From NCBI GenBank assembly GCA_045039925.1, contig CP108400.1:6386001-6450000 (forward strand): 64,000 bases of DNA, read 5' to 3'. This stretch comes from Yinghuangia sp045039925 (lineage in GTDB: Bacteria; Actinomycetota; Actinomycetes; Streptomycetales; Streptomycetaceae). Position numbers and translations under genes: made by a program. The notes beneath the pieces are model-generated. The model was given only the letters and a program-made list of their open reading frames with translations. It ran no database searches and was not told the origin of the DNA. The first letter of the stretch is position 1; the number at the start of each line of letters is the position of its first letter. Below, piece by piece: positions 16,754 through 28,437 of this stretch.

Positions 16754-18013
16754 TCAGAGCACCTCGACGTTGTCCGCACGGCCGAGCGAGCGGCGGCAGT
16801 CGAGGATGTACGCGGCGTGCTCGCGCACCAGGTCGAGGTCCAGGTCGTCGTGGTCGACCAGCAGGACCACCGCGTCCGCCGCGGCCACCGTCTCGGCCGT
16901 CAGGTCGACGCGGACCAGCCGGGCGTCGACACGCTGCGCGAGGTCGACATGCGGGTCCACCGCGCTGACCTCGGCTCCGAGGTCCAGCAGCAGGCGGGCG
17001 ATCCGGGTCGACGGCGATTCGCGCGCGTCGCCGGTGTTCTTCTTGTACGCCAGGCCGAGCAGCAGCACGCGCGAGCCGTTGACCGACCGCTGCCGGGCGT
17101 TGAACGCGGCGGTGAGGCGGCGTACCACGTAGTCCGGCATGTGGTTGTTGACGTCGTTGGCCAGTTCGACGAACCGGAAGCTCTGCCCGAGCGTGCGCTG
17201 CACGCGCCAGGACAGGTACGACGGGTCGATCGGCAGGCAGTGCCCGCCCACGCCGGGCCCGGGCGTGAACCGCATGAACCCGAACGGCTTGGTCGAGCAG
17301 GCGTCGATCGCCTCCCACACGTCGATGCCCAGGTCGTGGGCGAACATCGCGACCTCGTTGACGAGCGCGATGTTGACGTGCCGGAAGGTGTTCTCGATCA
17401 GCTTGACGAGCTCGGCCTCCTTGGGCGACGTCACGGGCACCGTGCGGTCCACCAGCGAGCCGTAGAACTCGTCGACGACGGCCAGCGATTCGGCGTCGAC
17501 GCCGGACACGATCTTGGGCGTGTTGACCAGGTTCCACGTCGGATTGCCCGGGTCGATGCGCTCGGGGCTGTACCCGAGGTGGAAGTCCCGCCCGGCGGCG
17601 AGGCCGGAGCCCTCCTCCAGGATCGGCCCGACCAACTCCTCGGTCGTGCCCGGGTACGTCGTCGACTCCAGCACCACCGTGGCGCCCGGCCGCAGGTACC
17701 GGGACAGCGTGCGCGCGCAGTCCTCGATGTACGTCAGGTCGGGCACGCCCTCGCGCAGCGGCGTGGGCACGGTGATGACCGCGATGTCGAATCCGCCCAG
17801 CTCGCGCGGCTCGGCGGTGGCGCGGTAGCGGCCCGCGTCCAGGATCTCCTTGAGCTGCGCCGACGGGATGTCCTCGACATAGGACTCGCCCGCGGCAAGC
17901 TGTTTCACGCGACGTGCGTCGGTGTCGTAGCCGACGACTTCGTGGCCGACCTGCGCCGCGCGTACCGCCAGGGGCAGGCCCACATAGCCCTGTCCCGCGA
18001 TGACCACCCGCAT
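16754..18013 (-). CDS. UDP-N-acetyl-hexosamine 6-dehydrogenase (WbpA/WecC type)
   Basis: A 419-residue NAD-dependent enzyme that oxidises C6 of a UDP-sugar in two steps to the uronic acid. The N-terminal Rossmann motif is GQGYVGLPLA near residue 8. The YSPERIDPGN segment near 150 and the catalytic cysteine in GGHCLPIDP near 255 are diagnostic. The C-terminal UDP-binding domain contains VLLLGLAYKKNTGDARESP. The features fit UDP-GlcNAc/UDP-ManNAc dehydrogenases better than UDP-glucose dehydrogenase, but the substrate is not proven. The ATG at 18013 has GGGAGGGG upstream. It likely provides the uronate for the plus-strand operon. Confidence 0.9.
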   Translation of the reverse strand: MRVVIAGQGYVGLPLAVRAAQVGHEVVGYDTDARRVKQLAAGESYVEDIPSAQLKEILDAGRYRATAEPRELGGFDIAVITVPTPLREGVPDLTYIEDCARTLSRYLRPGATVVLESTTYPGTTEELVGPILEEGSGLAAGRDFHLGYSPERIDPGNPTWNLVNTPKIVSGVDAESLAVVDEFYGSLVDRTVPVTSPKEAELVKLIENTFRHVNIALVNEVAMFAHDLGIDVWEAIDACSTKPFGFMRFTPGPGVGGHCLPIDPSYLSWRVQRTLGQSFRFVELANDVNNHMPDYVVRRLTAAFNARQRSVNGSRVLLLGLAYKKNTGDARESPSTRIARLLLDLGAEVSAVDPHVDLAQRVDARLVRVDLTAETVAAADAVVLLVDHDDLDLDLVREHAAYILDCRRSLGRADNVEVL

Positions 18014-18057
18014 GCTGTTCCCCTCCCCAAGAACCAGCCGAACCCGAAAACGCTTGT

Positions 18058-18080
18058 GTGTCCCGCGTGTCCCGCGTGTC
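18058..18080 (-). repeat. 9-bp tandem repeat at the methyltransferase stop codon
   Basis: CCGCGTGTC occurs at 18063-18071 and 18072-18080, with a partial copy before. On the gene strand the repeat begins inside the TGA stop of the methyltransferase. Confidence 0.8.
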
Positions 18081-18591
18081 AGCGGGGCTTGGCGGCGATG
18101 TGCGACACCACGACCCCGCCCCGGCGCTCCCGGCGCACGACGGCGTCCGGGAACAACCGCTCCAACTCCGCCCGGCGTACGCGCGCGGCGCGCACCCAGT
18201 AGCGGGCGGCGAGTCCGCGTACCGCCCCCGCGAGCGCCTCGCGCCGGGCGGACTCCGCCTCGAACAGCCCGTCGCACAGGGCGACGTCGTACGCCCCGGC
18301 GTACGTCACCGGATCGCCGACCGCGAGTTCCAGCCACGACAGCACCCGCTGCGGCTTGACGTCGATGCCGACGACGTCGACATGCGCCGGCCGCACCGGT
18401 GCGTGCAGCCAGAAGTCGAGCGAACCGCCGAGGTCGACCACCCGCAGCTTGTCGATGTCCGGGAACGCCTCGCGGAACCACTCCCACCGGCGGGCCCGCG
18501 TCGCCGCGTCGAACTGCGCCGCGACGGGCAGGGCGAACCGCCCGGTGGCACCCCGCACAACCCGATGCACATCGGCACGCACATTCCGCAC
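18079..18591 (-). CDS. small SAM-dependent methyltransferase-like protein
   Basis: A 170-residue class I methyltransferase-like protein. Motif I is LRVVDLGGSLDFW near residue 48, an acidic motif II is VVGIDVKP near 70, and YDVALCDGLFE follows. The length is short for the class, so it may lack part of the substrate-binding cap. The start is uncertain: GTG 18591 is used and in-frame GTG 18582 is close; no ideal ribosome site is visible. It precedes the UDP-sugar dehydrogenase by 65 bp on the same strand, so it probably belongs to the minus-strand half of the sugar island. Confidence 0.65.
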   Translation of the reverse strand: MRNVRADVHRVVRGATGRFALPVAAQFDAATRARRWEWFREAFPDIDKLRVVDLGGSLDFWLHAPVRPAHVDVVGIDVKPQRVLSWLELAVGDPVTYAGAYDVALCDGLFEAESARREALAGAVRGLAARYWVRAARVRRAELERLFPDAVVRRERRGGVVVSHIAAKPR

Positions 18592-18821
18592 GCGAACCCC
18601 CAGCCCCCCGGCCCCTGCGGCCACCCCCGGCCGCACCCCCGCCAGGCTATGCGACAACCCCCACCCCCCGCGGCAATTCACCCGGTTCCCCCCACTGGGC
18701 CCCGACTGCGGCCGACCCGCCGCTCCTCCACCCCCGCTTCCGAGGCCGCCGCCCGGACGGTGTCTGGACGGCGCGGCGCGAGCCCTTCCCGCCCGGCTGC
18801 CCGCCGAGTGACGTACGGGAA

Positions 18822-18865
18822 CGGCGGAGGGCCGCACCGGATGTGTCCGGTACGGCCCTCCGCCG
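18822..18865 (-). terminator. 20-bp stem hairpin downstream of the aldehyde dehydrogenase
   Basis: Arms 18822-18841 and 18846-18865 pair at 19 of 20 positions around a 4-base loop. It lies 16 bp after the dehydrogenase stop. The rest of the 18592-18881 spacer is C-rich and holds no gene I can support. Confidence 0.85.
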
Positions 18866-18881
18866 CAAGGGAGTTCGGGGC

Positions 18882-20339
18882 TCAGCCCGCCCAGACCACC
18901 GACTGGATCTCGCTGTACGCGTGCAGGCCCCACGAGCCGCCGTCGCGGCCGACGCCCGACTTCTTGAAGCCGCCGAACGGCGCCTCCATGTTGCGGCCGA
19001 CCGTGTTGACGCCGACGCCGCCCGAGCGCAGGCGCCGCGCGACGCGGAACGCGCGCTCGGAGTCGCCGGAGAAGACGTAGCTGAGGAGCCCGTAGTCGGA
19101 GTCGTTCGCGATCTTGACCCCCTCCTCCTCGTCGTCGAACGGGATGACCGTGACGACCGGGCCGAAGAACTCCTCGCGGGCGATGCTCATCTGGTTCGTC
19201 GCCTCGGTGAACAGCGTCGGGGCGACGAAGAAGCCCTTGTCGAGGTCGGGGCGCTCGCCGCCGGTCACCAGGTGCGCGCCTTCGGCCTTGCCCCGGGCGA
19301 CCAGGTCCTCCACGCGGCCGCGCTGCACCGCCGAGATGACCGGGCCGACCACGACGCCCTCGTCGGCCGGGTTGCCGATCGTGAGCGCCTTGGCGTACGC
19401 CTCCAGGCCCGCCACGAGCTGCTGGTAGGCGCCGCGCTGCACGATCACGCGCGTCGGGGCGGTGCAGATCTGGCCGGAGTAGAAGCTCCACACGGTGCCG
19501 ATGCCGGCGACCGCCGCGGGGATGTCGGCGTCGTCGAACACGACGCACGCACCCTTGCCGCCCAGCTCCATGAGCTGGCGCTTCATGCCGCGGCCCGCGG
19601 CCTCGGCGATCTTCATGCCGATCTGCGTCGAGCCGGTGAAGCTGACCATGTCGACGAACGGCGACTCGACGGTGGCCTCGCCGACGTCCGGCGCCGACCC
19701 GGTCACGATGTTGAGCACGCCCTTCGGCAGGCCCGCTTCCTCCAGCGCGTTGGCCAGGCGGTACACCGCCAGCGGGTCCTGCGGCGCGGGCTTGACGACG
19801 CAGGTGTTGCCCATCGCGATCGCCGGGGCGATCTTGCCCGCGGTGTTGGCGAGCGGGTTGTTGTACGACGTGATGCAGGTGACGACGCCGACCGGCTGGC
19901 GGATCACCAGCGAGCCGAACACGCCCGCCTTGCTGAGCACAGTGGCCGGGGCGATCGACGGCGGGAGCGCGCTCTCGACGGGCTCCAGGGCGCCCTTCGC
20001 GTACCGCTTGAAGCGCGCGTACGCCGTGCCGACGTGCATCATCATCGCGGTCTGCGGCGTGGCACCGGACTCGGCGGCGGCCAGGGCCGGCAGGTCACCG
20101 CCCTTGAACAGCAGGTCGGCGGCGCGGTCGAGGATCGCGGCGCGCTGCTCGGGGGCGGACTGCGACCACGTCTCGAACGCCTTCGAGGCGGCCTCGGCGG
20201 CCGCGTGCGCCTGCTCGACCGACGCCTCGGGAGCCAGGCCCACGACCTCTTCGGTCGCGGGGTTGATGACCTCGTAGTGACCGCGGTCCGGCTCGACCCA
20301 CTCGCCACCGATGAAGAGCTTCTGCGCCTCGCCACTCAT
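18882..20339 (-). CDS. NAD(P)-dependent aldehyde dehydrogenase
   Basis: A 485-residue member of the aldehyde dehydrogenase superfamily that oxidises aldehydes to carboxylates. It shows the nucleotide-binding region SYNNPLA...VVKPAPQDPL, SFTGSTQIG near 225, the general-base glutamate in MELGGKGACV near 255, the catalytic cysteine in SGQICTAPTR near 290, and the EEFFGPVVTVIPF segment near 385. The ATG at 20339 gives the usual length. It stands alone between a terminator and a 183-bp upstream gap. The substrate is unknown; nothing ties it to the sugar island. Confidence 0.92.
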   Translation of the reverse strand: MSGEAQKLFIGGEWVEPDRGHYEVINPATEEVVGLAPEASVEQAHAAAEAASKAFETWSQSAPEQRAAILDRAADLLFKGGDLPALAAAESGATPQTAMMMHVGTAYARFKRYAKGALEPVESALPPSIAPATVLSKAGVFGSLVIRQPVGVVTCITSYNNPLANTAGKIAPAIAMGNTCVVKPAPQDPLAVYRLANALEEAGLPKGVLNIVTGSAPDVGEATVESPFVDMVSFTGSTQIGMKIAEAAGRGMKRQLMELGGKGACVVFDDADIPAAVAGIGTVWSFYSGQICTAPTRVIVQRGAYQQLVAGLEAYAKALTIGNPADEGVVVGPVISAVQRGRVEDLVARGKAEGAHLVTGGERPDLDKGFFVAPTLFTEATNQMSIAREEFFGPVVTVIPFDDEEEGVKIANDSDYGLLSYVFSGDSERAFRVARRLRSGGVGVNTVGRNMEAPFGGFKKSGVGRDGGSWGLHAYSEIQSVVWAG

Positions 20340-20522
20340 CTTTTGCGTCGTCTCCCTCGCCCTGTACGCCCGTACGACCCGATGTGACTCTCAGTAATCC
20401 GACGCGTCGTCAGATTTCTCCGGTCTCATTTGATCCCCTACGCCTTGCGTTGCCAAGAGCCAAGGGCCGACCGAACGAGCGTCACTCGTCACACCGGGTC
20501 GTCCGGGCCTGCTGCCCGCAGG

Positions 20523-21379
20523 TCAGGCAGGCCGATCGCCGAACACCTCGGCGGTGGACCGGGCGGTGATTGCGCGCTCGAACCACACGTCGAGCGTGTC
20601 GGGATCCACGCACTCGAGAACGCGTAGCTTCGCCGCATCCGAAACGGCGACCCCGCGCCCCTCCAGAAGCCGCAACACGAAGTCCCTACGACCGATGATC
20701 CTGCCGAGGATTCCGCTCTCTTCCTCCAAGGTGCCGCGCCCGAGGAAGACCTCGTCGATGGTCTCAGCGGTGAAGGCCCGGTCGAACCACAGGTCGATCA
20801 GGTCGAGGTCGATGCAGTCGTGCACGCGCTGTTTGTCGTCCTCCGAAACGGCGACGCCGCGTCGCGCCAGAAGCCGCAACACCATCACGCCGGAGCCCCT
20901 GGCTTCGCCGATGAATTGGTGCCGCTCCACGATCGTGCCGCGCCCCGGGAAGGAACTGCGGTGATACATCAGCTCCCACCGGGAGGCTCGGCGAACAACT
21001 CGTCCGCCGTTGCGACGTCGAACGCCCGGTCGAACCACGCGCTGAGCGTGTCGAGGTCCTCGCACTCGATCACCCGCTGTCGATCGGCCTCCGACACGGC
21101 AACTCCGCGCCGTTCCAACACCCGCACCACGTCGGCCGCCCGCCCCTTGGCCTCGCCGATCTTCTGGTTCCGCTCCACGATGTTCCCGCGTCCCGGGAGG
21201 TAGGTGCCGCTGCTCATCAGTTCCTCCCAGAATTCTTGCGCCGGGCTGCCTTCCAACCCGACCTTTCGGGTGCCGGGATGCTGACCTTCAGGAGCTCGAA
21301 TACCGGGGTCAGCAGCTCAGGGCCTTCGTGGAAGATCCGGTGCGCCGCTTCATGACTCGAAGTGGGCGTGCGAGGACGC
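20523..21379 (-). pseudogene. degenerate Rpn-type nuclease/transposase with triplicated C-terminal module
   Basis: Remains of a Streptomyces-type Rpn/PD-(D/E)XK transposase-like gene. At about 21379-21290 a frame without a start codon reads SSHEAAHRIFHEGPELLTPVF, the usual family N-terminus. It runs straight into a different frame beginning VGLEGSPAQEFWEELM, so the nuclease core is deleted with a frameshift. The C-terminal module (a variable leader, then VRVLERRGVAVSEADRQRV and LSAWFDRAF) occurs three times in tandem: about 21217-20970, 20969-20725 and 20724-20523. The last two are fused in frame as one open frame (ATG 20969, 148 residues). The first and second copies restart at the same ELM/TGA-ATG overlap. 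Confidence 0.65.
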
Positions 21380-21594
21380 TAGGTAGCGGGGTAGGCGCGG
21401 GGTGGCGGAACGGGGGTTGGTTCACCCGTTTGGCCTAGTGAAGGGGCCGGACGGCCGGGGCGGCGGCGCGGGAGCGGACCGCGCGACGGCAGGGTTTCGG
21501 CGGGCGGCGTACGCTTGGGGGAACCCCGGTCCTTCTCAGGCCGGGGCGTTCCGCGTTGCCCGCGCGCCGCCCGTCCGGAGGATCCGCGCATCTC

Positions 21595-25143
<3,549 letters not shown>

Positions 25144-25180
25144 GCAGCGGCCGGGACAGTCCCCGGCGGATCAAGCCCTC

Positions 25181-25218
25181 GCGGCCCCCACATGGCACAC
25201 GTGCTGTGTGGGGGCCGC
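25181..25218 (+). terminator. hairpin after mfd
   Basis: GCGGCCCCCACA (25181-25192) pairs exactly with TGTGGGGGCCGC (25207-25218). CGCGTTTT follows, giving a short T run. It lies 38 bp after the mfd stop. Confidence 0.85.
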
Positions 25219-25303
25219 CGCGTTTTCGGCCGTGGGGGTCGGCCGCGGGTGTCGGCGGCCGACCGCCGCCGCCCCGTGAGATCGAGGGATGTCCCTCACG
25301 CGA

Positions 25304-25319
25304 AAAGTGATATCACTTT
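25304..25319. promoter_or_regulatory. 16-bp perfect palindrome in the SPFH operon promoter
   Basis: AAAGTGATATCACTTT is its own reverse complement and lies 40 bp before the SPFH start, followed by GCTAACCTGAT, where a -10 element could lie. The third gene-product candidate to bind it is the ribbon-helix-helix protein encoded just downstream; Arc-type proteins bind such short palindromes. Binding is inferred. Confidence 0.65.
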
Positions 25320-25358
25320 GCTAACCTGATGGTGTCAGGTCGACGAGTGGAGGACACC

Positions 25359-26294
25359 ATGGCCGAGACAGTTCCCGAGACAGTTCCCGAGACGAAGGTG
25401 GAGATGCCCGCACCGCAGGTGCGTGAGCGGCTGGTGCAGGGTGTAGGCGGGTTCCCCGCCCTCGGCGTGGGGTTCCTCGCGCTCGCGCTGTCCGTGGCCA
25501 TCTTCTTCGTCAGCGCGACCGTGCAGGGCGGCTCCCGGGCGGGCCTCATCGCCCTCGGCGTCGTCGTCGCGATCGCGTCCCTCGTCGGATTGTGCGGGCT
25601 GACCACGATCGCCCCGGGCCAGGCCCGGGTGATCCAGCTCTTCGGCCACTACAAGGGCACGCTGCGGCACGAGGGTCTGCGCTGGGTCAACCCGCTGACC
25701 GACCGCACCAGGGTCTCGACCCGCATCCGGAACCTGGAGACGCAGACCGCCAAGGTCAACGACTTCGACGGCAACCCGATCGAGATCGCCGCCGTCGTGG
25801 TGTGGCAGGTGCAGGACACCGCGCAGGCGATGTTCGAGGTCGACGACTTCGAGGAGTTCGTGGCGATCCAGACCGAGACCGCGGTGCGGCACATCGCCAA
25901 CAGCTACCCGTACGACAACCACAACACCGACGGGTTCTCGCTGCGCGACAACGCCGACGAGATCACCGCCAAGCTGTCGGCGGAGATCGGCGTACGGGTC
26001 GAGTCGGCCGGCGTACGGGTGATCGAGTCGCGCATCACGAGACTCGCGTACGCCCCCGAGATCGCCCAGGCGATGCTGCGCCGCCAGCAGGCCGGAGCCG
26101 TGGTCGCCGCGCGTACCCGGATCGTCGAGGGAGCGGTCGGCATGGTCGAGCTCGCGCTCCACCGCCTGGAGGAACAGCAGCTCGTGGATCTCGACGACGA
26201 GCGCCGTGCCGCGATGGTCAGCAACCTGCTAGTCGTGCTGTGCAGTGAGCAGGCCACGCAACCGGTCATCAACTCCGGTTCGTTGTACCAATAA
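25359..26294 (+). CDS. SPFH/Band-7 domain membrane protein
   Basis: A 311-residue protein. An N-terminal acidic leader (with a short VPET repeat) is followed by two hydrophobic segments at about residues 35-57 and 63-83. The SPFH domain then runs from about 88, with APGQARVIQLFGHYKGT, WVNPLTDR, IEIAAVVVWQV and the coiled region to about 290. Such proteins form oligomeric scaffolds at the membrane. The ATG at 25359 follows GGAGG. It is first in a four-gene unit with a ribbon-helix-helix protein, a small membrane protein and GPP34, all within 12 bp or overlapping. Confidence 0.9.
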   Translation: MAETVPETVPETKVEMPAPQVRERLVQGVGGFPALGVGFLALALSVAIFFVSATVQGGSRAGLIALGVVVAIASLVGLCGLTTIAPGQARVIQLFGHYKGTLRHEGLRWVNPLTDRTRVSTRIRNLETQTAKVNDFDGNPIEIAAVVVWQVQDTAQAMFEVDDFEEFVAIQTETAVRHIANSYPYDNHNTDGFSLRDNADEITAKLSAEIGVRVESAGVRVIESRITRLAYAPEIAQAMLRRQQAGAVVAARTRIVEGAVGMVELALHRLEEQQLVDLDDERRAAMVSNLLVVLCSEQATQPVINSGSLYQ

Positions 26295-26305
26295 CCTCGG
26301 CGCCG

Positions 26306-26605
26306 ATGACCGAGCGCAAGAAGATCCTGCTCCGCCTGGACCCCGCCGTGCACGACGCGGTGGCTCGCTGGGCGGCCGACGAACTGCGCAGTACCAATGC
26401 CCAGATCGAGTTCCTGCTGCGACGGGCCCTCGGCGACGCGGGCCGCATGCCCGGCGACGCCGGACGCCCGGCCCGGCGCGGCAGGCCGCCCAGGCGGCGG
26501 GAGGGGGAGGGAGTCGACGATGTCGCTCGAGACGGTACTGGCGGTACTGGCGACGGTGACGGCGGCCCTGGCGACGATGGCGGTGTCGAACCGGAACCCC
26601 GCTGA
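26306..26605 (+). CDS. Arc-type ribbon-helix-helix DNA-binding protein
   Basis: A 99-residue protein. Residues 5-42, KKILLRLDPAVHDAVARW followed by NAQIEFLLRRAL, match the ribbon-helix-helix fold of Arc-family repressors. The remainder is Gly/Arg/Asp-rich and probably disordered. It starts 12 bp after the SPFH stop. The small size, operon position and the perfect palindrome in the operon promoter suggest an autorepressor. Its last 86 bp overlap the next gene in another frame. Confidence 0.78.
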   Translation: MTERKKILLRLDPAVHDAVARWAADELRSTNAQIEFLLRRALGDAGRMPGDAGRPARRGRPPRRREGEGVDDVARDGTGGTGDGDGGPGDDGGVEPEPR

Positions 26606-26786
26606 CGGGGATCCCGAGGACGGTGCCGGCGACCGCGCCGAAGCGGCCGACCGCACCGCGACCGCGGCGACGACCAGAGCCACGACCATGGCTACGACGA
26701 GAGCTACGGCGAGAGCAACGACGAGAGCAATAGCGAGAGCGACGACCACAGCAGGAACGAGAGCGGGAACCACGGCAGGAAGGTGA
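26520..26786 (+). CDS. small single-span membrane protein with Thr/Ala/Arg repeat tail
   Basis: An 88-residue product supported by a strong GGGAGGG site just before ATG 26520. Residues 1-23 form one hydrophobic helix (SLETVLAVLATVTAALATMA). After NRNPADGDPEDG the tail is almost only Thr, Ala and Arg in irregular TRAT units. It overlaps the ribbon-helix-helix gene in a different frame and ends 6 bp before the GPP34 start. No family is recognised. The repeated tail could have grown by slippage, and the possibility that this frame is not translated remains. Confidence 0.55.
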   Translation: MSLETVLAVLATVTAALATMAVSNRNPADGDPEDGAGDRAEAADRTATAATTRATTMATTRATARATTRAIARATTTAGTRAGTTAGR

Positions 26787-26792
26787 CCCACC

Positions 26793-27449
26793 ATGGAAGC
26801 GCCGGAAGACGTCTCCCTTGTGCACCGCATGTTCCTCCTGGCGTACCGGCCGGAGCACCAGCGGCTCGGCGGGGGCCAGCACCTGGGTCTGGTGCTGAAC
26901 GCCGCGGCGCTGCACGGCCTCCTGGACGCGGGGTTCCTCGCCGACGAGGGCGGGAAGGTCCGCATCGCCGCGGCGCGCGGGACGGCTCCGAACGGGGCGC
27001 TGGAGGCCGAGCTGTTCGCCCGTGTCGCCGCGTCCGAGCGGCCTCGGTCGTGGCGGCACTGGGTCAAGAAGTCCGCGGCCACGGCCGTCGGCACGGTACG
27101 CACCGAACTCGCCCGCAGCCGCGTCATCCGCCTCGAGAAGGGCCGCGTCCTGCTGGTCTTCCCGACCCAACTGGTCGTCCTGCGCCAGCCGCGCATGCGG
27201 ACCGCGGCCGTGGCGGGGGTACGGGACGCGCTGCGCCCCACCCAGCCGGCGTCCCGCGTACCGCGCCGCCAGGCCGCCTCGGCTGCCTTCGCGCACATCG
27301 GCGAGATGAACACGGTGATGTCGGGCGGCGAGCGCCGCGCGGCGCGGGACCGGGTCGGCGAACTCACCGCCGGCCTCGGGCCGGTGCCGGACGCGCTGCG
27401 CAAGGCGGTGCGCGACGCGAAGGCGTCGTCCTCCGGCGGAGGAGGCTGA
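26793..27449 (+). CDS. GPP34 (Golgi phosphoprotein 3-like) family protein
   Basis: A 218-residue protein assigned to the GPP34 family, abundant in actinomycetes and related to the PI4P-binding eukaryotic GOLPH3. The opening SLVHRMFLLAY, the LGLVLNAAALHGLLDAGFL helix and the RDALRPTQPASRVPRRQA loop fit. The bacterial role is not established; membrane association is likely. ATG 26793 is preceded by GGAAGG. It ends the SPFH operon. Confidence 0.85.
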   Translation: MEAPEDVSLVHRMFLLAYRPEHQRLGGGQHLGLVLNAAALHGLLDAGFLADEGGKVRIAAARGTAPNGALEAELFARVAASERPRSWRHWVKKSAATAVGTVRTELARSRVIRLEKGRVLLVFPTQLVVLRQPRMRTAAVAGVRDALRPTQPASRVPRRQAASAAFAHIGEMNTVMSGGERRAARDRVGELTAGLGPVPDALRKAVRDAKASSSGGGG

Positions 27450-27751
27450 GCGCGATGCCACCCTCGGCGAGGCGGCCACGGCGCCGATCAAACCGGTGAT
27501 CAAACCGATGGTCAAACCGATGATCGCGCTGATCGAACCGACTGATCAAACCGACCGATCGCACCGCGGCCCTTGCTGACCGCTGCCGACCCGTGTAAGA
27601 CCGAACTCGACCGAGAACAAGATCCGCGGCGGCACGACGCGAACTTGGCAAAGATCCAAGTATCGCGGCGTGCCCGCCCGTATCTTTGGTCGTTGGTCAT
27701 GGGTCACACGCAGTGCCGTCGTACAAGCGCCATCGAACCTTGGGAGTTCGT
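27450..27751. other. intergenic region with ATCAAACCG repeats
   Basis: This 302-bp gap has lower GC and no supported gene. Between 27483 and 27567 the word GATCAAACCG or a near copy (GGTCAAACCG, TGATCGAACCG) recurs about six times at 12-18 bp spacing. These could be decayed tandem repeats or binding sites. The promoter of the SurA-like lipoprotein gene must lie to the right. Confidence 0.5.
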
Positions 27752-28357
27752 GTGAGTCGCACGTCGCGTTCCGTCCCCGCGCTCGCTCTCGCAGCCCTGC
27801 TCGCGGGCTTCGTCCTCACCGGCTGCTCCGACTCGAAGTCGGGCGCCGCCGCGGTGGTCGACGGCGAACGCATCGACATCTCCACACTGAACTCCCGCGT
27901 CGAGAAGGCCGCGGACGCCCGGGAGAGCGTCGGCGCGGCCCCGGTCGCGGGCGTCACGGCGTCGCAGCGGGAGCTGGTCCTGCTGCTCCAGAGCAAGGTC
28001 CTGGACGAGGCCGCGGAGCGCAGCGGCATCGTGGTGACGCCCACCGACATCGCCGAGCAGAAGGCCGAGTGGCTGGCCGAGAACCAGGGTGTGCCGATCG
28101 AGGAGTCGCTCGCGGAGAGGGGCGTGCCGGCCTCCGGCGTGGACGCCTTCACGCGGTCCCAGATCATCATCGAGCGCCTCGTCGCGAAGAACGGCTCCGC
28201 CGGCGCGGACCAGCTCTACACCGAGACCGCCGGGGCGATGGAGATCACCGTGAACCCGCGGTACGGCAAGTGGGACGTCGCCGAAGGCCTCGTCCCGATG
28301 ACCTACAGCTGGCTGACGCCGGACAGCACCGACGGGGACGCACCCGCCGGCGCGTAG
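27752..28357 (+). CDS. SurA N-terminal-domain-like lipoprotein
   Basis: A 201-residue secreted lipoprotein. Residues 1-24 are a signal peptide ending in the lipobox LTGC, with Cys24 as the acylation site. Residues 30-160 match the helical SurA/PrsA-type chaperone N-terminal domain (AAVVDGERIDISTLNSRV, LLQSKVLDEAAERSGI, RSQIIIERLV). No peptidyl-prolyl isomerase domain is present. It likely helps fold exported proteins at the outer membrane face. GTG 27752 follows GGGAG. This protein next to mazG is a familiar Streptomyces arrangement, recalled rather than checked. Confidence 0.85.
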   Translation: MSRTSRSVPALALAALLAGFVLTGCSDSKSGAAAVVDGERIDISTLNSRVEKAADARESVGAAPVAGVTASQRELVLLLQSKVLDEAAERSGIVVTPTDIAEQKAEWLAENQGVPIEESLAERGVPASGVDAFTRSQIIIERLVAKNGSAGADQLYTETAGAMEITVNPRYGKWDVAEGLVPMTYSWLTPDSTDGDAPAGA

Positions 28358-28437
28358 CGCGGAACACCCGGCTCGCAGCAGGTGCCACAGGGGAACCACA
28401 CACCCCAAAGGTCATCGGCTGGAGACACCCTGGCAGG

